Shown here: piece by piece, positions 46,656 through 54,556 of the stretch
Layout: each line of letters opens with the position of its first letter
How positions within the stretch are numbered: position 1 is the stretch's first letter
From: Eretmocerus hayati
Taxonomy: Eukaryota > Arthropoda > Insecta > Hymenoptera > Aphelinidae
Direction of reading: 5' to 3'
NCBI GenBank assembly: GCA_029851415.1
Contig: CM056743.1
Coordinates: forward strand, 118,574,305-118,638,304
Length of the DNA: 64,000 nucleotides
Program-made: the position numbers and the translations under genes
The notes under the pieces: generated by a model
The model's database searches: none
Told to the model about the DNA's origin: nothing
Seen by the model: the letters and a program-made list of their open reading frames with translations, nothing else

Positions 46656-47935
46656 GCAGCCTACCCCGGACGCCGCTCGTATCCAGAGACTCCAGGCCGG
46701 CGTCAAGCACTTCTGGGAGTGCTAAAACACCCAGTGGCGCCCGACTTCAATCGACGTTGCGGACCGTTTCGCTGGAGCGCACCGCTCGCGTGACTCGCCG
46801 CCAGCGACAACTATCTGCGGGATCCGAAGCGGAGCTGGAGGGACTTGCCGGAGCAGCCGCGCCGCCTTCCCGCATCCCACGCCAACGGTCTGGGAGAAGA
46901 GATCCCGTACCAACCGGCCCGTCGCCGGATCTGCCACAGCCTGAGGACGCCGCTAGCGTCCAGCAGCCTGCCAACCCGGACGAGCAGCACGCACCCGCTC
47001 CAGCGCAGCAGGAGGTGGTGCCCACTCAGCAGCCTGCCAACCAGGACGAGCAGCACGCACCTGATCCAGCGCAGCAGGAGGCGGAACCCATCCAGCAGCA
47101 GCCACCGCAGCCCGAAGCCGCGGTTTCACTCAGCATGGACGACCTTCGCAACATGTTCCGCCAACTGGCAGGTACCCCCCTGGGTCCACCAGAGTTCACC
47201 GGCGCGGAACATGAGGATCCAGCCAAGTTCCTGACCAAGTGTGAGGACCACTTCACGCGCTTGGGAACAGACGAGGGCTTCAAGGTCCAGGTTGCAGAAC
47301 GCGCCCTGAAGGGCGATGCGGACAAATGGTGGTCCTGCTACAGGAACCTCGCCGTCGACTGGGACAGGTTCAAGGAGCTCTTCCTGGCCCGATACGACTC
47401 GACCCAGCTGCGCCTTAAGCTCAAGGCCAAGATGTATGGACAAGCCCAGGGGGACAAGGAGGAGGTGAGCACCTTCATCGAGAAGCGCAATCTTCTCACT
47501 AGACGTCTTCTCCCGGACGCCACCGAGGAGGAATTGGTCTCCATGATCACGGAGTCCATCAATGCTGCTATCCGGTGCCACTTGCGCGGGAATCCACCGA
47601 CGACCGTCGGCGAGCTGTTGACCCGTGCGACCGAGGTGGAGCTGGACGTCGCAGCCAAGCAGATGGCAGCCAGACGCAACTTCGCTCCGGTGGGCCAGCA
47701 GCAGAAACCCCAGGCCGGCCCTCAAGGACAGCAGCCGCAGCGGTCAACGACGGCCCGCGAGTTCAAGATGGTCGACGGGAAGAGAGTGCCGAAATGCGAC
47801 TACTGCCCACTCTACCACTGGCATCGGGAATGCCCCAAGCGCCCGGTGCATCCAGCCAGTGCCCCGTCGGGAAACTGGCGCGAAGCGGTGACCCCCGCGG
47901 GCGATCCCGCTTCAAACGCTCCAGCCCCGCAATAA
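46652..47935 (+). CDS. gag: Gag polyprotein, 427 aa
   Basis: Gag forms the virus-like particle that packages element RNA. The frame is open from 46511, but that start is non-AUG and inside the LTR. ATG 46652 is the first in-frame AUG after the primer site, though its context is weak (C at -3). Residues 1-100 are basic and serine/arginine-rich. Residues 104-147 are two tandem 22-residue repeats (QQPANxDEQHAPxPAQQE). Residues about 190-330 match the retrotransposon Gag capsid-like domain (WW at 226, then DRFKELFLARY). A single zinc-knuckle-like motif at C382, C385, H389, C394 (CX2CX3HX4C) has one residue fewer than the canonical CX2CX4HX4C. The last 20 codons overlap the pol frame, entered by -1 frameshift at 47869. 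Confidence 0.93.
   Translation: MSSLPRTPLVSRDSRPASSTSGSAKTPSGARLQSTLRTVSLERTARVTRRQRQLSAGSEAELEGLAGAAAPPSRIPRQRSGRRDPVPTGPSPDLPQPEDAASVQQPANPDEQHAPAPAQQEVVPTQQPANQDEQHAPDPAQQEAEPIQQQPPQPEAAVSLSMDDLRNMFRQLAGTPLGPPEFTGAEHEDPAKFLTKCEDHFTRLGTDEGFKVQVAERALKGDADKWWSCYRNLAVDWDRFKELFLARYDSTQLRLKLKAKMYGQAQGDKEEVSTFIEKRNLLTRRLLPDATEEELVSMITESINAAIRCHLRGNPPTTVGELLTRATEVELDVAAKQMAARRNFAPVGQQQKPQAGPQGQQPQRSTTAREFKMVDGKRVPKCDYCPLYHWHRECPKRPVHPASAPSGNWREAVTPAGDPASNAPAPQ
47869..47930 (+). promoter_or_regulatory. -1 ribosomal frameshift signal (gag to pol)
   Basis: The heptamer G-GGA-AAC (47869-47875) is in the correct gag phase for tandem slippage. A 6-nt spacer (TGGCGC) is followed by the stem GAAGCGG (47882-47888) with CCGCTTC (47907-47913). 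Loop bases GCGGG (47897-47901) can pair with CCCGC (47926-47930), giving a possible H-type pseudoknot. The -1 frame is the pol frame and gag stops at 47933-47935, so every element of a classical signal is present. Efficiency is unknown. Confidence 0.82.
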
Positions 47936-50900
47936 GTGTGTCCACTGCAGACGCCACCGGTCTACTCGTCGCCACACTGGAGGTTTCCATCGGAGGAAGG
48001 ATTGTGTCTGCCCTGATAGACTCGGCAGCATCGGATAATTTCATCTCGCCACAGTTCATCCCTGGAGGTACCTTGTTGCGGTCCTTTCCGACCCGCAATG
48101 CGAAGTTGGCGATTAGCGGGACCGAGATGAGCGTCTCAGGGTCATGTACTCTCGATGTTCGCATCAAGAACTTCGAATGCACGACCACGTTCCTGATTGC
48201 GGAGAAGCTGAGACCGACCGTCATATTGGGACGACGATGGCTGAAGGAGACCAAGGCTCTTCACGACCACGACCTTGACTGTTTGTACCTCGGAACTCAC
48301 AAACGAGTCCGCGTGTTTCTCGGGCGCGCTCCGAGAAGCCCGCCGCCGCACCTGCAGCGGGAAATCTGGAGTAAGGTGAATCACGGATTCCCTGAAGAAT
48401 ACGTCGCTCAATTCAAGGACACAATCATACGGCACGTGCAAATCTTTGATGACTCGGCGCCCCTGGCCAGGACCCCGTTCATCATGCACCACATCAAGGT
48501 CAGAGACCACAAGCCGTTCAAGATTCCACCATACCGCTACAGCGCGGAGAAGAAGCGAGCTATCAACGACATGGTGAGGCAGATGTTGGCAGAAGGTACA
48601 ATTTCGGCGGCTCCTTCACCATATAGTTCACCCATCGTGCTCGTCGACAAACACGACGGCACCTTCAGATTCTGCGTGGACTTCCGCCGGGTCAACAGCG
48701 TGACGGAAGAAGCCGGCCAACCCAATCCTGTGATCCACGAGGTCCTCAAGGAAATAGGAGGCGCGCGCATCTTCAGCACCATCGACTTACGGAAATGTTA
48801 CTGGCAGATCCCGCTTTCCGAAGACTCCAAGAAATACACAGCCTTCTGCACCCCCGACGGAGGACAGTACGTCTTCAACGTTGCAGCCTTCGGACTCATG
48901 AACTCCGGCAGGACGTGCAATCAGCTGATTGGTAAAGAAGTGCTCTTGGGATATATCGGGAAGTTCTGCTTAAATTTTCAGGACGACATTGTGATTTTCT
49001 CGGACAACTGGTCCGATCACCTCGTCCACATAGCCTTGGTATTGGAGCGACTTACGACGTATAACTTGGCATGCGCGATCGACAAATGCGAGTTTGGCAA
49101 GACCGAGCTCCCGTTTCTGGGACATGTCATCTCCGCATCCGGCAACGAAGCCAAGACGGAGCATGTCCGAGCGGTCCTGGAGTCACCGCCACCTCGCAAC
49201 AAGAAGGACCTCCAAGCGTTCCTGGGCATCTGCGGATGGCTGCGGGAATACATTCCGGACTTCGCCCGAATCGCCATCCCGATGACGGACCTGCTAAAAA
49301 AGGGCAAGTCCTGGAAATGGACCCCAGCCGCTCAAGCATCGATGGACCGCATCCGCGAGGCCTTTAGACAGCCGCTCACCTTACATCGACCTCAACCAGA
49401 CAGTCCTCTGATCCTGCAGACGGATGCATGTGACGTCGGGATGGGAGCCGTGCTGTACCAACAAGGACCGGATGGGGAGCGACGAGTGATCTCCTATGCA
49501 TCTGCCAAGTTCACCGCAACCGAAAAAGGATACCACTCAAATGAGCGAGAGTGCCTCGCCATCGTCTGGGCACTCCGCAAATACAAACATCTACTGGAAG
49601 ACGTGCGCTTCACGCTCCGGACAGACAACCAAGCCTTGACGTGGCTGGACCGAATCAAGGACGAGCGAGGTAAGCTGACTCGCTGGGCAATGTTCCTGAG
49701 TCGCTTCAGCTTTGACGTGGAACACGTTCCCGGCCGAGAGAACCAGCTGCCGGACGCACTCTCACGAGCTCCTGGCGAAGAAAAGTTCAAGGACCGAGAA
49801 CGAGACTACGACGCTTTGACACCACCGGTCGCCACCCAACCCTCGGACGACGAGATCGCCGCATGTGTCGAATGCGATTGGCTGGGAGAATGCATCCGCC
49901 AGGCGCAAGACGATGCCGACGAGCTGCCGCAAGGACCCGAGTGGAAATGGCGAGACGGACTCTTGACGTACTGCAGAGGAACCGGCGCCCCCCGGATCTA
50001 CGTGCCCGAGTCCGTGCGCCCCGACGTCATGTACAACTTCCACGGAGACTCTCTCGCAGGTCATCCTGGCATGGCCGAGACGCTACGACAAATCCAGGAC
50101 CAATACTATTGGCCTGGGCTACGTAACGACGCCCGGCAGTACGTGAGAACGTGTGAGGCGTGCAACCTGGCTAAGGCAGCGAGACCGACGGATCCCGGCA
50201 CGCAAGTGGCCCGGAAACCCCAACGCCCTTGGGAGAACATCGCATTGGACCTAATGGGCCCGTATCCCCGGACGCCCCGTGGGAAGCGGTTCATCCTGGT
50301 CGTCACCGACATGTTCTCTCGATGGACCGAAGCCTTTCCGATTGCATCGTCAACCACGGAGGTCATCGTCAAATTCTTGGAGACGGAAGTTTTCCCCAGG
50401 TGGGGATATCCAGCATCGATTCTAGCCGACAACGCCCCGCAGTTCAAAAGCGCCAAGTGGTTACGTCGCTGCCAAAGCTGGAAAACGGAGGTCTGGACCA
50501 CTCCGGCCTACCACCCCCAAGCAAATCCGACGGAACGCAGGAATCAAGAAATCAAGAAAGGTTTACGCTTGGCCTTGCTGAACCAGCGAACTCAAGCCAA
50601 CTGGGACCTCGAGCTCCCAAAAATCTTGTTCGCCTTGCGCAACCGCCGCAACGCAGCGACAGGATTCACGCCCAGCGAACTCCTGCTCGGGAGAAACCTG
50701 ACCCGACCGGGAGAGCGTCGTCCTCTGGAATCTCAAGAGCTCGCGACCCGCATCGCTGCGGCAACTGCGGCCCAAGACCGCTACATCGACAACTCGGGAC
50801 CACGGGACAGAGTCTTCGAGGAAGGGGATCGGGTGTACATCAAGTCACACCCGCTCTCTAAGGCCACGGATCAATTCAACGCTAGCCTCGCCCCCAAATG

Positions 50901-51465
50901 GGAAGGTCCATACGAAATTATCCAGTGCCACTCACCACACGTGTTCACGGTTGATCGACCAGGGAATACGAGCATCAAGGTGCACATCACCCACATGAGG
51001 AGGGCGACCGCCCCTCCGGCATGCACAACGAATGGTCCGCACGACCAGCCACCGACGGACCCATCTTCGCCACCTGCTCAACCGGACCACTCGCCGGCAG
51101 CCGAAGATGCGGACTCCACAAGCACGCAGCGACCACATTCGCCGACCACTGACCCTCAAGGTGGGGACGCCTACCTGGCCGAGGACCCGGATCGCGCCGA
51201 ATCCGCAAACCACGAGCTCGCGACGGATCCCACATCCGTGCGCGACGCAACCACTTCAGCTGGGACGGACGTCCCAGCCCAGCCAGCCGCCGGGGTCCAG
51301 GATGGACCACCCGCCGAGAACGTTCCTGTACGGAAACACAGGCGAGGCCGGCCCACATTGTTGGAAGCAGCGATTGCGGCTATCGAGCGCAAGTACGCGC
51401 AACCGCCGCCTTCCCACCTACATCATACTAGGAGCCAACGGAGTGATCCAGAGCAGCAGTCCTAG
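47875..51465 (+). CDS. pol: Pol polyprotein: protease, RT, RNase H, integrase
   Basis: Made as a Gag-Pol fusion of about 1604 aa (408 Gag residues plus 1196). The ORF is open upstream to at least 47575 but has no early AUG. Aspartic protease: LIDSAAS with Asp at 48019 (fusion residue 457), Ala replacing the usual Gly of D-T/S-G, then ILGRRWL. RT: STIDLRKCYWQIPL (Asp at 48784), then FQDD at 48976-48987 in place of YxDD. RNase H: TDACDVGMGA (49423), ERECLAIVWAL, RTDNQAL, LPDALSR. Integrase: HX6H from 50041 and CX2C at 50152-50163, then D 50248, D 50428 and E 50533 (34 residues between the last two), with HPQANPTER. A GPY/F-type module (KWEGPYEI, about 50896) follows. The acidic, proline-rich tail ends with RRGRP, AT-hook-like, near 51340. 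No stop or frameshift interrupts it. Confidence 0.96.
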   Translation: MARSGDPRGRSRFKRSSPAISVSTADATGLLVATLEVSIGGRIVSALIDSAASDNFISPQFIPGGTLLRSFPTRNAKLAISGTEMSVSGSCTLDVRIKNFECTTTFLIAEKLRPTVILGRRWLKETKALHDHDLDCLYLGTHKRVRVFLGRAPRSPPPHLQREIWSKVNHGFPEEYVAQFKDTIIRHVQIFDDSAPLARTPFIMHHIKVRDHKPFKIPPYRYSAEKKRAINDMVRQMLAEGTISAAPSPYSSPIVLVDKHDGTFRFCVDFRRVNSVTEEAGQPNPVIHEVLKEIGGARIFSTIDLRKCYWQIPLSEDSKKYTAFCTPDGGQYVFNVAAFGLMNSGRTCNQLIGKEVLLGYIGKFCLNFQDDIVIFSDNWSDHLVHIALVLERLTTYNLACAIDKCEFGKTELPFLGHVISASGNEAKTEHVRAVLESPPPRNKKDLQAFLGICGWLREYIPDFARIAIPMTDLLKKGKSWKWTPAAQASMDRIREAFRQPLTLHRPQPDSPLILQTDACDVGMGAVLYQQGPDGERRVISYASAKFTATEKGYHSNERECLAIVWALRKYKHLLEDVRFTLRTDNQALTWLDRIKDERGKLTRWAMFLSRFSFDVEHVPGRENQLPDALSRAPGEEKFKDRERDYDALTPPVATQPSDDEIAACVECDWLGECIRQAQDDADELPQGPEWKWRDGLLTYCRGTGAPRIYVPESVRPDVMYNFHGDSLAGHPGMAETLRQIQDQYYWPGLRNDARQYVRTCEACNLAKAARPTDPGTQVARKPQRPWENIALDLMGPYPRTPRGKRFILVVTDMFSRWTEAFPIASSTTEVIVKFLETEVFPRWGYPASILADNAPQFKSAKWLRRCQSWKTEVWTTPAYHPQANPTERRNQEIKKGLRLALLNQRTQANWDLELPKILFALRNRRNAATGFTPSELLLGRNLTRPGERRPLESQELATRIAAATAAQDRYIDNSGPRDRVFEEGDRVYIKSHPLSKATDQFNASLAPKWEGPYEIIQCHSPHVFTVDRPGNTSIKVHITHMRRATAPPACTTNGPHDQPPTDPSSPPAQPDHSPAAEDADSTSTQRPHSPTTDPQGGDAYLAEDPDRAESANHELATDPTSVRDATTSAGTDVPAQPAAGVQDGPPAENVPVRKHRRGRPTLLEAAIAAIERKYAQPPPSHLHHTRSQRSDPEQQS

Positions 51466-51707
51466 GGAAAATATGGATCCAGTAACGTGCACGTATATAT
51501 TCATCCTATAATCAACGCCGCTGTATCAGGCATAGACTTAATTCCTTCAAATCATTCCCCAAGACCATTGTATCGAGTCTTTTCTTGCAAATATGTATCA
51601 CTATTTTTATCGACTTGTAATAAAAAGTCGACAACGAACCGAGTGCAACCACACATGCAGATAAAATCAACGCGAAAATTCACGTAATCAATTTCCCCCG
51701 GACGATT
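51466..51707 (+). other. 3' untranslated region of inner element
   Basis: 242 bp between the pol stop and the 3' LTR. AATAAA at 51619-51624 sits in the loop of a 7-bp hairpin (TCGACTT 51610-51616, AAGTCGA 51625-51631). The bases touching the LTR are ATTTCCCCCGGACGATT, which is not purine-rich, so the plus-strand primer is not obvious. Confidence 0.6.
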
Positions 51708-52619
51708 TGACGTGCGCATAAGCTTCGTATTCTCTTTTACAAACCGATTCCATATATTTTCACGTCTACAGACTCGTAGTCACCTTATGCGCCGCGCGCT
51801 GGGTGACTACGAACCCCATCACATCGGTTGTGACTAGAACAATCATCACGTTTCCGTTTACCCATTCGGAAATTCGGTTCCATCCCGCGTGACTCGTAAT
51901 TACATCACATGACCCGTAATAGCATCACGTGACTGATAATTGCATCACGTGACCCGTAATAACGTCACGTGACTGCTAATTGCATCACGTGACCCGTAAT
52001 TGCAGCACGTGACTCGTAATTACGTCACGTGACCTAATTTTCTATCACCACCGTGTTATTCCACGCGTATATAAGTCCGTGCTTCCAAGCCCAAATCATT
52101 CAGTCTCACCCGGCGCTCTCTCGCCGTCGCCTCGCCACGCTGCCGCTCTTCGCCTCGACGCCGTTACTCTGCCCGAATCGCTTCCGCTCCTGGACCTGGT
52201 GCGCGCTCACTCGCCACCCCGGACGTGCTTCGACTTCCACGAGTTCCGCGCCTCCCTCGAGTCAAGAGTCACCGCGTGTGTGTGGTTTTCGTGTTCAGCA
52301 CTTCGGTTTCTGAGTCGCAATTAGTGTTGGAAAACATTCGTATTATTCGTCTTCCTACCCCCGCACCTGTTCCAGTGACAACCTTGTAAAATCTTAGAAT
52401 TTGAATCGAGACATTTGCCAAGTGTGTAAAATCTTTCAAACTCACGCATCTGGGAGCGCTTCAGGCTGCAGCCGCTGCCCAGCCATCTAGCGACCCTCGC
52501 GCCGATCAGCCCAAGGCCGAGCAGTCGAACGGGTGAATTTTTTAATTCACTCATTGACAGGGATCCCGAGGACTCGCTATACGCGTTTTCCCTCAAGATC
52601 CACCTGTCGGGCACTGTCA
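51708..52619 (+). repeat. 3' LTR of inner element
   Basis: 912 bp, identical to the 5' LTR except about two substitutions, including the E-box array (51887-52035), TATA box (52068-52074) and initiator. It could drive transcription into the adjacent outer-element DNA. Confidence 0.96.
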
Positions 52620-52623
52620 GTAC

Positions 52624-53197
52624 CAACATTGGAAAGGAACTCAAAAAATATTCCATGTGAATAATCCCAAGTTCAAAAGTTCTCTACGAAAAGAAAACTT
52701 TGAAATTTTCTCTTCGTGCTGGAAAGACTAAGTGCTTGAACCCTCTAATGCAATGACTCATGTTGTTTTTCACTTTCACTTGCTGTGTATGGTGTATGTA
52801 TGCTGTGGGGGCGGGGGCGACGCCGAAAAAGAGAAAAGGACGCGGATGCGGCATCCAAAAAATGGCCGACTTTTCACTTTCCTCAACCATATCTATCCTA
52901 CGTTGCACACTCAAAATATATATATCAATATTCCTATGTATATATATTCATTATTCTTATTCAAAATTTATCAATTCTATGGACGCGGAAAAAATCGCGG
53001 GTCACTATTTATAATAAGCTGGGCTTACGCTTTGATGCTGCGGATTTTGGGGCGGCGTCGTTTGCGGCGCGTCTCTTTGGGTCCGGCTTGGCTTCGCTCC
53101 GCAGGGGCGGCTCGGCTTGGTTTCGCGTCCTTCCTTCATTCTTCTTTTATTTATTTATTATCCTAATTATTTTCACTCACACTTCTCTATACTCGCG
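52624..53197. other. Internal region of outer element, right part
   Basis: In element orientation this is the 5' leader side. No gag-like ORF is seen. A GC-rich patch (about 53040-53130: GGGGCGGCGTCG, GCAGGGGCGGC) lies near the primer site. Confidence 0.5.
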
Positions 53198-53212
53198 CTG
53201 GCAGGATCGTCA
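53198..53212 (-). promoter_or_regulatory. Primer-binding site of outer element (tRNA-Arg-like)
   Basis: On the minus strand it reads TGACGATCCTGCCAG, three nt from the LTR. It matches the complement of the tRNA-Arg(ACG) 3' end as I recall it for Drosophila (TGGCGATCCTGCCAG) except one base. tRNA-Arg is a known primer for several gypsy-group elements. Confidence 0.55.
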
Positions 53213-53215
53213 CTT

Positions 53216-53791
53216 TGTTACGTACTAAGTCTAGAGAAATAGTACGTATTCAATATTTGAATTGAAGAATGAATAAGAATGAGTTTAGCTCGAATGATCC
53301 ACTTTTAAACAATGATTTCATGTTTGAATTTACCTTTTGGTTCGCCGACGCGAGTAGGGAGAAGGGTGAATGACGTATACACAGAGTTATGAATAAACTA
53401 TTTGAGCTATATTGTTCAGAATGATCAAGACTCGAGAAATAGATGAAGCGTGAAGCGCTTTGACAAAATGATGTGATCTAGCCGAAGGCCAGAGTAGCTT
53501 TGATGGCGGGCCGCTTGGCTCGTCGATGCGGCGGTGGCGTGGGTGTCGGGCCCTTCCGATGGGCCTTGTTGCTGTCTCTCTCGCACTCGTGGCTGCTTGG
53601 CTAGCGAGAGCGTAGATCGATGTTTGAGAGGCAAATCTTCATAGGTCTCAAAGTGGGGTGGCTTGTATCCAATTATTCTTAACTAATTACGCTGCCAGCT
53701 ATAGTGACCATTTATATACGGTGATTTGAATCGGGCGCGGGTGTTATACCATATTTGTCAGTTATCTTTATCAACATATCACCTCGTTACA
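53216..53791 (-). repeat. 5' LTR of outer element
   Basis: 576 bp. TATATAAA on the minus strand at 53718-53711. Compared with 39659-40237 it has about 11 substitutions and lacks 3 bp near its promoter-side end (CTACTTTATC versus CTTTATC). Confidence 0.85.
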
Positions 53792-53795
53792 ATAT

Positions 53796-54515
53796 CCAGG
53801 GTGAGCACCGCAATCGTAAACGCGTGGCAAGCTGATCAGCTGCTTGCGTGCCTCAAAGTGATCGTGATGCGCGCCAACGAGGGAATCGCGTGCTACAGGA
53901 TCAAAACTGTATACTGTGTACCAACTTTCGCGCTAACGCCAAGTAGGATATTCATGTTAGAAGGTTCGACCCGGTTGACCCTCCTTTCATCCGAGAGAAT
54001 ATTCTGTCCAAATCGTGATTCCGAGTTTAGATTAAAAAAAGCTTTCCCGAATGGTACGAGTCTGATCGTGAGTATTTCTTACGTATGGAGATTAAGCATG
54101 ACGAAAATTTTCAGCGAGCATGAAATTTATCAGCAACATTAGCTAAACAGTAAAGATGAAGAAAACAGGCGTGTGGGAAACTTCTTTCAGATCTCAACAA
54201 AAAGTCGTAAGAAATGTTATTAGATTCCTATTGAAAGAGCACTCACACGTGTAAACGTGATAACGTTCAGATAGCTTACGATAAAATTCAGCGACTTTTA
54301 ACCAAGTTTGTACTTAATGTAATAAGAGAATAATTTGTGTAGTTTGTTGAAATTCTCACAAAAATATCGCTTCAGCGTGCACTTAATACTCAAAGTGCAT
54401 AGAAATTACTCTCAGCAGTGATTATTAACTATTATCTGAACTGAAATTGTCGGTTAAGTACTTTCGCTTTTAGAAGTGACATAAAATCGAACATAATATT
54501 AGCGCCAGGGAACCT
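53796..54515. other. Unassigned DNA
   Basis: The ORF 53726-54142 starts inside the LTR and is not gene-like. No other feature is seen. Confidence 0.45.
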
Positions 54516-54556
54516 TTCGACGTTATAGGGCTAGCTGCATGCCCTATAAAGTCGAA
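54516..54556. repeat. 41-nt hairpin
   Basis: TTCGACGTTATAGGGC (54516-54531) pairs with GCCCTATAAAGTCGAA (54541-54556). There is one mismatch in 16, and the loop is 9 nt. Confidence 0.65.

Larger units (their letters stand above)
45665..52619 (+). mobile_element. Intact Ty3/gypsy-type LTR retrotransposon, 6955 bp
   Basis: Two 912-bp LTRs (TGACG...TGTCA), GTAC target duplication, tRNA-Lys primer site, gag, and pol in the order protease, RT, RNase H, integrase, with no env-like frame. Integrase after RT/RNase H is the Ty3/gypsy order. The LTRs differ at about two of 912 positions, and both long ORFs are uninterrupted, so the insertion is very recent and possibly competent. It lies in the opposite orientation inside the outer element. 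Clade assignment would need a tree. Confidence 0.97.
39659..53791 (-). mobile_element. Outer non-autonomous LTR retrotransposon (LARD-like), interrupted
   Basis: Two direct repeats (39659-40237, 53216-53791) with TGTTACG...CGTTACA ends flank 13 kb. Minus-strand orientation is shown by four things: a TATATAAA box in each LTR on that strand, a primer site three nt from the right LTR, a purine tract touching the left LTR, and ATAT on both outer sides. Removing the inner element leaves about 6.0 kb of internal sequence. It contains no ORF above about 180 codons and no gag, RT or integrase motif on either strand. LTRs differ by about 11 substitutions and one 3-bp indel (about 1.9%). It would need enzymes from a related autonomous element. 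Confidence 0.75.

Noticed and set aside
47126..47725. 199-codon antisense ORF inside gag
   Set aside because: It is the complement of a GC-rich coding region, where antisense stops are rare. No domain is seen, and gag coding potential is clear on the other strand.
47575..47874. Upstream 100 codons of the pol frame as an independent pol start
   Set aside because: The first codon is GTG, no early AUG exists, and the segment lies opposite the conserved Gag knuckle region. The frameshift model explains the overlap better.
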